Shown here: positions 48,657 through 57,300 of the stretch, piece by piece | Position numbering within the stretch: the stretch's first letter is position 1 | How the letters are laid out: the number at the start of each line of letters is the position of its first letter | Assembly: GCF_002479495.1 (NCBI RefSeq) | Contig: NZ_DLNQ01000003.1 | Location: 1 to 64,000 of the forward strand | Direction of reading: 5' to 3' | Length of the DNA: 64,000 nt | Origin: Brevundimonas sp. UBA7506 | Lineage (GTDB): Bacteria; Pseudomonadota; Alphaproteobacteria; Caulobacterales; Caulobacteraceae | Notes under the pieces: generated by a model | The model's database searches: none | Seen by the model: the letters and a program-made list of their open reading frames with translations, nothing else | What the model was told of the DNA's origin: nothing | Program-made: the position numbers and the translations under genes

Positions 48657-49286
48657 GTGAACGACAAGAAATCCGAGGGCGGAAAAACCCGTGACGGCGT
48701 CGTCGTCATCAAGAAGTATGCGAACCGGCGGCTCTACAACACCGCCACCAGCGCCTATGTGACGCTGGAAGACCTGGCGCAGATGGTGCGCGAGGGCGTC
48801 GAATTCGTCGTCTATGACGCCAAGACCAACGACGATCTGACGCGTCAGATCCTGACGCAGATCATCTTCGAGGAAGAGAGCCGCGGCGAGGCCCTGCTGC
48901 CGGTGCAGTTCCTGCGCCAGCTGATAGGCTTCTACGGCAACTCGATGCAGTCGGTCCTGCCCTCCTATCTGGAGATGTCGCTGGACAGCTTCACCCGCCA
49001 GCAGGAACAGCTGCGCAGCCAGTTCAGCCGCGCCTTCGCCGGAACGCCCGGCGGCGGCCTGATGGAAGAGGCCGTGCGCCAGAACATGGCCATGTTCGAA
49101 CGCGCCATGAAGATGTTCCCCGGCATGGCCACCTATGGCCGTCCCGAGGCCGAGGCGGAGAAGGCGTCCGCACCGGATCCCGCGTCCGCGTCCGCGCCCA
49201 AGGCTGACGCCGCCCTGGACGAGATGCGTCGCCAGATGGATGAGATGCGCGCCCAGATCGAGCGCCTGGCCGGCGCCGGCAAATGA
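48657..49286 (+). CDS. phaR: Polyhydroxyalkanoate synthesis repressor
   Basis: A 209-residue PhaR-type regulator. The N-terminal DNA-binding domain has VIKKYANRRLYNTATSAYVTLEDLAQMV and two copies of the PHB-accumulation domain (LTRQILTQIIFEEES; QFLRQLIGFYGNSMQ). The C-terminal tail is Ala/Pro-rich, ending in a short coiled coil. I take the GTG at 48657; the frame to 48621 adds unconserved residues. PhaR proteins bind PHA granules and phasin promoters. The stop overlaps the next gene by four bases. Confidence 0.93.
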   Translation: MNDKKSEGGKTRDGVVVIKKYANRRLYNTATSAYVTLEDLAQMVREGVEFVVYDAKTNDDLTRQILTQIIFEEESRGEALLPVQFLRQLIGFYGNSMQSVLPSYLEMSLDSFTRQQEQLRSQFSRAFAGTPGGGLMEEAVRQNMAMFERAMKMFPGMATYGRPEAEAEKASAPDPASASAPKADAALDEMRRQMDEMRAQIERLAGAGK

Positions 49287-49645
49287 CCGACGGTGTGCGC
49301 CCGGTCGGTCCGATCGAAGGCCACACAGTGCACGAGCGCCGCGAAGGCGACCGGCGCGGCCGTGATCGACGCGCCGCCGCCGAGGCCGCAACGACGTCGC
49401 GCGCCGTCGTCCCGGCCGGCGAGCGGGTCGATCATGCCGCCTCCCCGGCAAAGCCTGCCGTGTCGCCAAGCGCCCCTCCGGCCCTGTTCGCCGCCCAGGT
49501 GATCGGGCAGACAGGCCAGAAGCGCGGCCTGAAGGGCGGCCCGCCGGTGCTGGACGCGGCCCGCTCCACCTATCTGGGTGCGGAATACTCGGGCAAGCGC
49601 GACCGCCGCCCCCGCGTGGGTCGGGCCAAACAGACCGAAATCTAG
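49283..49645 (+). CDS. Basic low-complexity protein of unknown function
   Basis: A 120-residue, Ala/Arg/Pro-rich, probably disordered protein with no family I recognise. The N-terminus has HERREGDRRGRDRR, and the C-terminal half has an ordered-looking QVIGQTGQKRGLKGGPPVLDAAR. The ATG overlaps the phaR stop by four bases, so it is co-translated with PhaR. The C-terminal block looks like the conserved part. A structural or nucleic-acid-binding role is possible from the charge, but this is speculation. Confidence 0.75.
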   Translation: MTDGVRPVGPIEGHTVHERREGDRRGRDRRAAAEAATTSRAVVPAGERVDHAASPAKPAVSPSAPPALFAAQVIGQTGQKRGLKGGPPVLDAARSTYLGAEYSGKRDRRPRVGRAKQTEI

Positions 49646-49708
49646 GCCCGCCCGGCCGATGGCACGGCGTTTGCGACGGCTCCGGCGTCTTCGACCGGAG
49701 CTTGTCCC

Positions 49709-49783
49709 ATGGCCGTCCTCAACCTCGCCGCCCGTCTGTTCGACGTGACCGTGGTCGCCCTGGTCTTCGTCGCCTTCAGCTAG
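49709..49783 (+). CDS. Possible 24-residue membrane peptide
   Basis: A short frame, MAVLNLAARLF then DVTVVALVFVAFS, with a CGGAG about eight bases before the ATG. It would be a single amphipathic-to-hydrophobic helix. Its TAG stop shares CTAG with the convergent type I adaptor gene. The ribosome site and hydrophobic pattern support it; the length is too short to judge coding bias. Confidence 0.35.
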   Translation: MAVLNLAARLFDVTVVALVFVAFS

Positions 49784-51114
49784 CGCTCGCTGCCCGAACG
49801 GAACAGGCTGCGCGTCAGGGGTTCGAACAGATATTGCAGCGCCGTGCGCTTGCGCGTGACGACCACGACCTCGACCGGCATACCGGGCCGGATATTGGCC
49901 GCTGACGGGCCCAGACGACTCATTTCCTCGGCCGGAACGACGATCTCCACCCGATAGAAGGGGTGCGCGCCTGAAGGGGTCTCCGAGGTCAGGCGGTCAG
50001 CCGAAATCCGCACGACGCGACCGTGGATGATGGGCGGATTGCGGTCGCGCAAACCGGGGAATTTCACCTCGGTGCTCAGGCCAGGACGCAGGCTGTCGAT
50101 GTCGCCCGGGCTGACCGAGGCGACGATCACCTGAGAAGCATCGTCCGGCACGATCTCCATCAGAATCTGCCCCGGCTGGACCACGCCGCCGACCGTGAAG
50201 ACGCTGAGGCCCACCACCTGGCCGGTGGCCGGGGCGCGGACCTGGTTGCGGGCGATCTGGGCGCGCGCCTCCGCCAGACGGGGACGCAGTTCGTTCAGCT
50301 GCACCTCGACCTGCTTCAACTGCTCGGCCACGTCCTCATTCAGCTTTGTCGTCACCCCGGACATCTCCAGCCGCGTCTCGCCTATGGCCTCGCGGGCGCG
50401 GGCGACTTGGGCGCGCAAGGATCCCTCCTCGCCTTCCAGAGAGGCCGCGGTGCGCTCTAGCGCCCGAACGCGCGTCAGGGGCGCATAGCCCTGAGCGGCC
50501 AGGGAGCGCACGCCGTCCAGTTCCTCGACGATCAGACGGCGCTGCTCCAAATTCGAAGCGATCTGCCGCTCCAGACCGGCGATCTGCTGCTCCAACTGCT
50601 GCGAGCGCTGCGACAGAACGCCGGTTTCGGTGCCGCGCCCCACGCGACGGGCGGCGAACTGCAGTCGCTGCAGGCGCATGGCCTCGTCGGCCAGGGCCTG
50701 ATCCTCGGGCGGCAAGCCCGTCAGCTCCGGTGGGGCCTGGATCGCGCCCAGCCGATCCCGTTCGGCGATCATGCGCGCCCGCTGCGCCAGCAGGGCATAG
50801 ACTTGCCCCGCCAGTCCCCGCTCGGCGGCGATCAGTTCGCCGGACGCCAGTTCGACCAGCACCTGACCGCGCGCCACGTGGTCGCCTTCGGCCACCTTCA
50901 GGGCCGAGACGATCCCGCCTTCGCGATGCTGAACCGCCTGACGGTTGCCCGACACTGAAACCTCGCCCTGGGCGTAGGCGCCGGCATCCAGCCGTGCGAA
51001 GGCGGCCCAGCCTAGGAAGACGACGAAGAAGGCGACGAAGATCGCCGCCCCCAATCGGATGTCACGACCCGGCGCGTCGCCGGCGGCGATCGGAGGCGAA
51101 GGCGGGGCGCTCAT
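49780..51114 (-). CDS. Type I secretion membrane fusion protein (HlyD/PrtE family)
   Basis: A 444-residue periplasmic adaptor. One span near residues 20-40 is followed by a biotinyl-lipoyl half (HREGGIVSALKVAEGDHVARGQVLVEL), a long alpha-helical coiled-coil hairpin (about 95-290) and the second half (VRAPATGQVVGLSVFTVGGVVQPGQILMEIVP), then the beta-barrel domain. RVEI and GMPVEVVVVTRKRTALQYLFEPL at the end are characteristic. The start overlaps the ATPase stop (ATGA). It links the inner-membrane ABC exporter to a TolC-like channel, which is not in the window. Confidence 0.94.
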   Translation of the reverse strand: MSAPPSPPIAAGDAPGRDIRLGAAIFVAFFVVFLGWAAFARLDAGAYAQGEVSVSGNRQAVQHREGGIVSALKVAEGDHVARGQVLVELASGELIAAERGLAGQVYALLAQRARMIAERDRLGAIQAPPELTGLPPEDQALADEAMRLQRLQFAARRVGRGTETGVLSQRSQQLEQQIAGLERQIASNLEQRRLIVEELDGVRSLAAQGYAPLTRVRALERTAASLEGEEGSLRAQVARAREAIGETRLEMSGVTTKLNEDVAEQLKQVEVQLNELRPRLAEARAQIARNQVRAPATGQVVGLSVFTVGGVVQPGQILMEIVPDDASQVIVASVSPGDIDSLRPGLSTEVKFPGLRDRNPPIIHGRVVRISADRLTSETPSGAHPFYRVEIVVPAEEMSRLGPSAANIRPGMPVEVVVVTRKRTALQYLFEPLTRSLFRSGSER

Positions 51115-52844
51115 GCTGGGGAGCTCCGGCTCGGAGCGGCGTAACGCAGGCGTTCCAGCACGGTCTCGCGAGGTCCCTCCAGTTGAACGGCGCCGTCCGT
51201 GAGCATCAGCAGCCGGTCGACCTGAGCCAGAACCCCGGCCCGGTGGGCCACCACCACGACGGCCGCGCCGCGCGCCGCCGAGCTTTTGACGGCGGACAGG
51301 AGGGCGGTCTCGCCTTCCTGATCCAGGTTCGAATTGGGTTCGTCCAGCACCAGCAGCACCGGATCACGGAACATGGCCCGCGCCAGGGCGACCCGCTGGG
51401 CCTGGCCCGCCGACAGGCCAGCGCCGAAAGGTCCCAGCAGGGTGTCGTAGCCCAGCGGCAACCGCAGGATCATGTCGTGCGCGCCCGCCGCCTGGGCCGC
51501 CGCGACCGCCTCGCGATCCACCAGAACCGGATCATGCTCCAGCGTCGAGGCGAAGCGGGCGATATTGTCCTTGATCGTCCCGGCGAACAGGCTGGGGGTC
51601 TGCGGCAGATAGCCGATATGGCGCGCCAGATCGTCGCCGGGCCGCGCCTCATAGGCCGCGCCGTCCAGGCGAATGACGCCGGCGGTCGGCTTCATGCCCC
51701 CCGCCAGGATGCGCGCAAGCGTCGTCTTGCCCGAACCGCTGGCCCCGATAACGCCCAGCACCTCGCCCGGCGCGAGGGCCAGAGACACCTGCCGAAGCTG
51801 CGGCGCCTCCGTGCCGGCGTAGCGCAGGGACACGCCCTCCAGCGTCACCCGACCGCGCGGTTCGGGCAGAGCCGTCCGCTGAATGTCCTGTGAGGCCGTA
51901 GAGGCGAACAAATCGATCAGCGCACGCCAGCTCGCACGGGCCTGAACCAGGCCGGGCCAGGCGCCGACCAGCAGCTCGATCGGCGCCACGGCGCGGCTGA
52001 GCAGGACCGAGGAGGCGATGATGGCGCCCGGCGACAACTGGCCACGCACGGCCAGCAGGGCGGCGACGCCCAGGGCCAGCGACTGCAGCGTCAAACGCAC
52101 GAACTTGATGGCGCCGCTGTAGCGGCCGCCGGTCAGCTGGGCGTCAGCCTGGCGCGAGACGGCCTCGTGGCGTTGGTCGATCTGGCGGGCGATGCTGGCT
52201 TCGCGCATGCCCAGAGCCCGCACGACCTCGGCCTGACCGGCGATGGCTTCCTGAGCGGCGTAGGCGACGTTGGCGGCCTGAATGGCCCCGCTCAGACGGG
52301 CGCGGCTGTCGCGCTCGTTGGCGACGGCCAACGCCACGAGGACAGCCCCCCCGACCAGGGTCAGAACGCCGATGGCCGGGTGCAGCAAGAAGCAGCACAG
52401 CAGGTAGATCGGGGTCCACGGGGCGTCGAACAGGGCCAGAGCCCCCTGCCCCGCCACGGCCGAGCGAACATTGTCGAACTCGCGCAGGACCTGGGAGCCC
52501 GGCGCCGGGCCCTCGCGGTCTGTGACCCGCGCCAGAACCCGGGCGGAAAGCAGCCGATCGAGGCGCAGTCCGGCGCGCAGCAGCAGCCGCCCCCTGATCC
52601 AGTCCAACCCCGACAGCGCCGCCAGGGCCAGGACGGCGATCACCGTCAGGAAGGCGAGGGTCGTCAAGCCGCCCGTCGGCACGACGCGGTCATAGACCTG
52701 CATCATGTAGAGGGTCGGCGTCAGATAGAGCAGATTGACTAGGGCGCTGAACCCCGCCGCCCACAGAAAATGGGTCCGGCAGGCCCGGAAGGCGTCGGCC
52801 AGGGGTCGGGTCCCCGGCCCGTCAGGAAGAAGGCTTCTGAACAC
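51111..52844 (-). CDS. Type I secretion ABC transporter/ATPase (PrtD family)
   Basis: A 577-residue half transporter. The N-terminal membrane domain has about six spans from residue 30 to 290. The ATPase domain has Walker A GASGSGKTTL near 360-369, the signature LSAGQAQRVALARA near 468 and Walker B VLLVLDEPNSNLD. The absence of an N-terminal C39-like domain and the start MFRSLLPDG fit the PrtD/AprD exporters of RTX proteases. I choose the GTG at 52844, with GGAAAG six bases upstream; a TTG at 52880 would add 12 residues. Next to an Inh-type inhibitor gene, it probably exports the RTX protease encoded at 40125. Confidence 0.94.
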   Translation of the reverse strand: MFRSLLPDGPGTRPLADAFRACRTHFLWAAGFSALVNLLYLTPTLYMMQVYDRVVPTGGLTTLAFLTVIAVLALAALSGLDWIRGRLLLRAGLRLDRLLSARVLARVTDREGPAPGSQVLREFDNVRSAVAGQGALALFDAPWTPIYLLCCFLLHPAIGVLTLVGGAVLVALAVANERDSRARLSGAIQAANVAYAAQEAIAGQAEVVRALGMREASIARQIDQRHEAVSRQADAQLTGGRYSGAIKFVRLTLQSLALGVAALLAVRGQLSPGAIIASSVLLSRAVAPIELLVGAWPGLVQARASWRALIDLFASTASQDIQRTALPEPRGRVTLEGVSLRYAGTEAPQLRQVSLALAPGEVLGVIGASGSGKTTLARILAGGMKPTAGVIRLDGAAYEARPGDDLARHIGYLPQTPSLFAGTIKDNIARFASTLEHDPVLVDREAVAAAQAAGAHDMILRLPLGYDTLLGPFGAGLSAGQAQRVALARAMFRDPVLLVLDEPNSNLDQEGETALLSAVKSSAARGAAVVVVAHRAGVLAQVDRLLMLTDGAVQLEGPRETVLERLRYAAPSRSSPA

Positions 52845-52957
52845 GCAGCTTTCCAAGGCCCCATGGGCGGAAACCGGCAACCTATCGCGTCGTTCCCCAT
52901 CGGGATAGACTCTGGTGAACAGCCGGATGACGTGCCTTCCGCTTCAGGGATTGTATC

Positions 52958-53365
52958 ATGCGCCGCCCCACCACCGTCGCGGTATCCATTCTCGCCTGGG
53001 CCGTCGCCGCCTCGGCGTCCGCCTGCTCTGGACCATATTCGATGACCACTTCTGCTTCGACGCCTTCCCAAGCCGTGCCGCAGGATGCGGTCGGCCTGTG
53101 GCGCATTTCCATCGCCGGCGACGCGCGCGGATGTCTGCTGGCGCTCAACCTCAATGCGGCGAACGGCGGCTACGGCCTGTTGCTGGAGGATTGCCGTCTG
53201 CCCGAGCTATCCAAGGCGCGCAGCTGGCGCATGACGCCAAGCGGACTGGAGCTGCGCGACGAACGCGGCGCGGTGCTGGCCCGATTGCGTCACCAGACCG
53301 TAGACGCCTACAAGGCCGAAGGCGGAGGCCCCGCCTACCTCATGGCGCGGGCGCCCCTGACCTGA
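52958..53365 (+). CDS. Inh/AprI-type metalloprotease inhibitor
   Basis: A 135-residue exported protein. A signal peptide (VAVSILAWAVAASASAC) may be cleaved by signal peptidase I, or be a weak lipobox at the cysteine. The mature domain is an eight-stranded barrel-like pattern with conserved features of serralysin inhibitors: GLWRISI, a cysteine pair (RGCLLALNL and LEDCRLPEL), SWRMTPSGLELRD and a LARLRHQ strand. These proteins sit in the periplasm and plug the active site of serralysins, guarding the producer. It is divergent from the PrtD-like exporter gene, as in Pseudomonas-type apr clusters. The protease is about 10 kb away. Confidence 0.78.
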   Translation: MRRPTTVAVSILAWAVAASASACSGPYSMTTSASTPSQAVPQDAVGLWRISIAGDARGCLLALNLNAANGGYGLLLEDCRLPELSKARSWRMTPSGLELRDERGAVLARLRHQTVDAYKAEGGGPAYLMARAPLT

Positions 53366-53369
53366 GGCC

Positions 53370-53795
53370 CTAGCGCGGATTCAGGTCGAAGTCGCGCCGC
53401 GAGGCGATGATGGTGACGATAAAGCCCGCCAGCACGTCCAGCAGCACCATGGTCAGGATCAGGAAGAAGACCGATCCGGCGAACCCCGGCAGCAGCAGGA
53501 ACTCGACCAGGCAGACCACGAACAGCGCCATCGACAGGGCATGATTGACGATGGCCACCCTCTGGCTGGAGGTCGACTTCAACAACTCCACGAACAGCAG
53601 GATCAGCGACAGAAACAGGATCAGGTCGCCTATGCTGATATTCCACACCGCGCCCGAGGTCATGGGCACGCGGAACAGCACCTCGCCCAACACCGCCGTG
53701 GGCCCGATCAAGGGGTCAGCGCCAGCCCCGCCGAGCAGGATCACCAGGTTGTAGATCACGACCGGCACGATCAGCAGCGGTATGGCGATCAGCAT
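53370..53795 (-). CDS. Four-span membrane protein of unknown function
   Basis: A 141-residue, very hydrophobic protein with about four membrane helices (near 3-22, 55-72, 82-100 and 106-130). The N-terminal region contains YNLVILLGG and the loop GEVLFRVPMTSGAVWNISIGDL, which looks like the conserved part. There is no signal peptide or known catalytic motif. It resembles small conserved membrane proteins of alphaproteobacteria without assigned function. It lies four bases past the inhibitor gene, convergent, and downstream of the GT2 gene at 53863 on the same strand. Confidence 0.75.
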   Translation of the reverse strand: MLIAIPLLIVPVVIYNLVILLGGAGADPLIGPTAVLGEVLFRVPMTSGAVWNISIGDLILFLSLILLFVELLKSTSSQRVAIVNHALSMALFVVCLVEFLLLPGFAGSVFFLILTMVLLDVLAGFIVTIIASRRDFDLNPR

Positions 53796-53862
53796 GGGCG
53801 GCCCCTCCAGATCGCCCTGCTTAACCCTGTTTCCAGCGCTCGGCCATATGGCCGCGGTTCGA

Positions 53863-54600
53863 TCAGAACTCGCTGATCGCGCCTGGACGGCACGAGCGCG
53901 ACTTCAGCCACATCACGCCCAGGAGGTCGGAGAACGACGCCCGCAGCCGACCCCAGTTGGTGTATTTCGAGCGGCCCGTCTCGCGGTGACGGTGATCGAC
54001 GTCGAGATAGCGGTTCTCGTAGCCCTCGCGGATCATGAGGGCCGGCAGGTAGCGGTGGATGTGATCGAAGTAGGGCAGCCGCAGGAAGACGTCGCGGCGG
54101 AAGGCCTTGAGCCCGCAGCCGGTGTCGTCGGCGTCGTCAGACAGCAGCTTCTTGCGGATGCGGTTGGCCCACAAGGAGGCCTGACGCTTGGCGTTGCTGT
54201 CCTGACGCTTGGCGCGGACGCCGCCGACCAGGGCGACGCTGGGCGGCGCCGCAATCAGGGCGTCAGCCAGACGCGGGGCGTCGGCCGGGGGGTTCTGGCC
54301 GTCGCCGTCCAGCGTGACCACAATCGGGGCCCGCGCGGCCAGGACGCCGGTGCGCACGGCCCGACTCTGACCGGCGTTGGTCGAATGCGACAGCACGCGC
54401 AGGGCCGGCAGCTCCGCCATCGCCGCCTGTAGTTCGGCCAGAGTCGAATCGCGGCTGGCGTCGTTGACGAAGATCATCTCGTAGGACCGACCGGCGAAGG
54501 CTTCGGCGATCTCGCGCGCCAGGGGCACGGCGGCGCCGGATTCGTCATGCACCGGCACGACGACGGAAATTTCAGGAGCGGAAGCGAAGCTGTCGATCAT
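53863..54600 (-). CDS. GT2 glycosyltransferase, dolichol-phosphate mannosyltransferase-like
   Basis: A 245-residue GT-A enzyme of the DPM1/ArnC type. ISVVVPVHDESGAAVPLAREI, MIFVNDASRDST, SHSTNAGQSRAVRTG and the metal motif TLDGDGQNPPAD near 93-104 are clear; SKYTNWGRL is the usual end of the domain. There are no membrane helices after the catalytic domain. The ATG at 54600 is preferred over the longer frame to 54705. It probably makes polyprenyl-phosphate sugar that the divergent GT39 protein then uses. Confidence 0.9.
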   Translation of the reverse strand: MIDSFASAPEISVVVPVHDESGAAVPLAREIAEAFAGRSYEMIFVNDASRDSTLAELQAAMAELPALRVLSHSTNAGQSRAVRTGVLAARAPIVVTLDGDGQNPPADAPRLADALIAAPPSVALVGGVRAKRQDSNAKRQASLWANRIRKKLLSDDADDTGCGLKAFRRDVFLRLPYFDHIHRYLPALMIREGYENRYLDVDHRHRETGRSKYTNWGRLRASFSDLLGVMWLKSRSCRPGAISEF

Positions 54601-54703
54601 TTGTCGCTCTGTAGCGCATTGGCGGGGTCGAGGAAAACGGCGCGCGCGGCGGATGCAAAGCTGAAGCTTCCGGGGGGCGGCGTCGGCGTGATACGACAGC
54701 GCC

Positions 54704-56377
54704 ATGAACCGCCTGAACCTGGATCACCTCATCGCCGGCTGGCGCGGCCCCGTTCTGGCGGCCCTGCTGACCCTGCTCGCCGGCCTGCCCAGCCTGATGC
54801 TGTTGCCGCCGCTGGACCGCGACGAGAGCCGCTTCGCCCAGGCGACCGCGCAGATGCTGGAAAGCGGCGACTATGTCGATATCCGCTTCCAGGACGAACC
54901 GCGCTGGAAGAAGCCGGTCGGCATCTACTGGATGCAGGCTGTCGCCGTCGGCCTGACGTCGGACGTCGAGGACCGCAACATCCAGCCCTATCGCCTGCCG
55001 TCCCTGTTCGGGGCCATGCTGGCCGCCTGGGCCGTGGCCTGGGCCGGCGCTGCCCTGTTCGGCCATCGCGCGGGCTTCCTGGCCGGCGCCATGCTGGGCG
55101 CGACCTTCCTGCTGTCGTCCGAGGCGGGCATCGCCAAGACCGACGCCATGCTGTGCGGCCTGACCACATTGTCGATGGCGGCCCTGGCGCGAATCTATAT
55201 GGCGACGCGGGCGGGCGAGAAGCCGGTGCGCTGGCACAAGCTGCTGTTCTGGCTGGGCATCGGCCTGTCCATCCTGATCAAGGGGCCGATCGGGCTGCTG
55301 GTCGTGGCCCTGTCGATCATCGCCTTGTCGGTCTGGGATCGGAACATCAGATGGCTGGGCCGTCTGGGCTGGGGCTGGGGCCTGCCGCTGGTAGCCTTGC
55401 TGGTCGGCCCCTGGGCCATCGCCATCACCATCGCCACCGACGGCGGCTTCTGGCGCGAAGCCATCGGCGGCGACCTGGCGCCCAAAATCGCCGGCGCCCA
55501 TGAAAGCCACGGCGGCTTCATCGGCATGTACGCCCTGCTGTCGCCCCTGCTGCTCTTCCCCGTCACCCTGGTGCTTCCCGCCGCCCTGTCGACGGGCTGG
55601 CATCGGAGAGCGGAGCCGGCCATCCGCTTCGCCGTTTGCTGGCTGGTCCCGGCCTGGCTGATGTTCGAGATCGCCCCGACCAAGCTGTGGCACTACACCC
55701 TGCCCACCTTCGGCGCGATCGCGCTGCTGGCCGCCGCCGCCCTGACCCAGCCGATCGGCAAGGTCTCGCGCATCTCCGGCGCCCTGCTGGGCCTGTTCGC
55801 CGCCGTGATCATCTGCGCCATCACCGTCTATGGCCTGACCGAGTTCGGGCGCTCGACGGCCCAGACCTGGGCTGCCGTGACCATCGTCTTCGCCGTCATG
55901 GCGGCGGCGGTCGGCGGCTTCCTGCTCGTCAACCGGGCGGCGATCACCGGGGTTCTGGCCGCCATCGCGTGCGGCGTCATCGCCCACGCCGGTCTGGCCG
56001 GGACCATCCGCCAGCTGCGCCCCCTGTCCATCGCCCCGCGTCTGGTGAAGACGCTGGAGTCGGCCGAGCTGAGCCCCGCCCAGGGCCGCTATCCGGGCCC
56101 GGTGGCCATCACGACCTTCCACGAGCCCAGCTTCGTCTTCCTGACCGGACGCGACACCCAGCTGACCGACGGCCCCGGCGCCGCCCGCGCCCTGGCTGAG
56201 GGCCGCCCCGCCATCGTCGAGGCCCATGACGACGAAGAATTCCGCCGCGCCCTGGCCGATCTCGGCGCCGCCGGGCGGGCCGTCGGCGTGGTCAGCGGCC
56301 ACAACTATTCCTCGGGCGACGACGTGCGCCTGACCGTCTATGCGCCCGCGGGCGCGGGCGAGCGGAGCGCCCGCTGA
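54704..56377 (+). CDS. Glycosyltransferase family 39 (ArnT/PMT-like)
   Basis: A 557-residue membrane protein with about twelve spans. The first periplasmic loop has the motif LDRDESRFAQATAQML with the catalytic Asp-Glu region and FQDEPRWKKPVGIYW, typical of ArnT-like enzymes that use polyprenyl-phosphate sugars. The C-terminal part ends in a soluble domain (about 445-557). It is divergent from a DPM1-like gene, and the pair suggests transfer of a sugar to lipid A, a protein or a glycan in the periplasm. The last base overlaps the next ATG. Confidence 0.9.
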   Translation: MNRLNLDHLIAGWRGPVLAALLTLLAGLPSLMLLPPLDRDESRFAQATAQMLESGDYVDIRFQDEPRWKKPVGIYWMQAVAVGLTSDVEDRNIQPYRLPSLFGAMLAAWAVAWAGAALFGHRAGFLAGAMLGATFLLSSEAGIAKTDAMLCGLTTLSMAALARIYMATRAGEKPVRWHKLLFWLGIGLSILIKGPIGLLVVALSIIALSVWDRNIRWLGRLGWGWGLPLVALLVGPWAIAITIATDGGFWREAIGGDLAPKIAGAHESHGGFIGMYALLSPLLLFPVTLVLPAALSTGWHRRAEPAIRFAVCWLVPAWLMFEIAPTKLWHYTLPTFGAIALLAAAALTQPIGKVSRISGALLGLFAAVIICAITVYGLTEFGRSTAQTWAAVTIVFAVMAAAVGGFLLVNRAAITGVLAAIACGVIAHAGLAGTIRQLRPLSIAPRLVKTLESAELSPAQGRYPGPVAITTFHEPSFVFLTGRDTQLTDGPGAARALAEGRPAIVEAHDDEEFRRALADLGAAGRAVGVVSGHNYSSGDDVRLTVYAPAGAGERSAR

Positions 56378-57300
56378 TGGGTCGCTTCATCCAGATCGTC
56401 GAGGTCGGGCCGCGCGACGGCCTGCAGAACGAAAAAGCCGTGCTGACGCCGGCCGTCCGCGCCGACTTCGTGCAGCGCCTCGAAGCCGCGGGCGCGAAAC
56501 GGATCGAGGCGGTCAGCTTCGTCCACCCCAAATATGTGCCGCAGATGGCCGGGGCCGAAGAGGTCATGGCCGCCCTGCCCCCCGCCGAGGGCCACAGCCG
56601 CATCGGCCTGGTCCTGAACGGCAAGGGCTATGACCGGGCCCTGGGCACGGCGGTGGACGAGGTCAATGTCGCCATGTCCGCCACCGACGGCTTCGGCTTG
56701 AAAAACCAGGGGTTGAGCGTCGATCAGCAGGTGCAAATGCTGTCCGACATCATGGCGGGCCGTCGCAATGCGGAAGGCGCGCCGGGCGCCACGCCCAGGC
56801 TGACCGCCACCCTGTCCTGCGTCTGGGGCTGCCCCTTCGACGGCGAGGTCTCGGTCGAACAGGTCGGCGACCTGGTCGCCCGTATCGCGGCGCTCGGCGT
56901 CGAGGAGATCGCCCTGGCCGACACCATCGGCGTCGGCGATCCGTGGAGCGTGACGAAGAAGGTCGAGGCCGCCCGCAAGGCCGCCCCCGACGCTGTCCTG
57001 CGCCTGCATTTCCACGACACCCGCAACACTGGCCTTGCCAACGCCTACGCCGGGATCGAGGCTGGCGTGGACGTGCTGGACGCCTCCGCCGGCGGCATCG
57101 GCGGCTGCCCCTTCGCGCCGGGCGCGACGGGCAACATCGCCACCGAGGACCTGGTCTATATGCTCGAACGCGCCGGCTTCTCGACCGGCTACGACCTCGA
57201 CAAGCTGATCGAGAGCGCCCGCTGGATCGGCCAGCAAATCGACAAGCACCACCTCAGCGCCCTCAGCCGGGCCGGGGGATGGCCAAAGCCGGCCGGTTAA
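56377..57300 (+). CDS. Hydroxymethylglutaryl-CoA lyase
   Basis: A 307-residue HMG-CoA lyase, which splits HMG-CoA to acetoacetate and acetyl-CoA in leucine and acyl degradation. EVGPRDGLQNE near 9-19, FVHPKYVPQMAG, LSCVWGCPFDGEV and HFHDTRNTGLANAYAGIE are typical, and GGIGGCPFAPGATGNIATEDLVYML carries the catalytic cysteine. The ATG overlaps the GT39 stop by one base. It seems unrelated to the surrounding glycan genes. Its end overlaps the next gene by 22 bases. Confidence 0.94.
   Translation: MGRFIQIVEVGPRDGLQNEKAVLTPAVRADFVQRLEAAGAKRIEAVSFVHPKYVPQMAGAEEVMAALPPAEGHSRIGLVLNGKGYDRALGTAVDEVNVAMSATDGFGLKNQGLSVDQQVQMLSDIMAGRRNAEGAPGATPRLTATLSCVWGCPFDGEVSVEQVGDLVARIAALGVEEIALADTIGVGDPWSVTKKVEAARKAAPDAVLRLHFHDTRNTGLANAYAGIEAGVDVLDASAGGIGGCPFAPGATGNIATEDLVYMLERAGFSTGYDLDKLIESARWIGQQIDKHHLSALSRAGGWPKPAG

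Noticed and set aside
47865..49469. A 534-codon minus-strand frame
   Set aside because: Antisense to the haemolysin III and phaR genes; no motifs.
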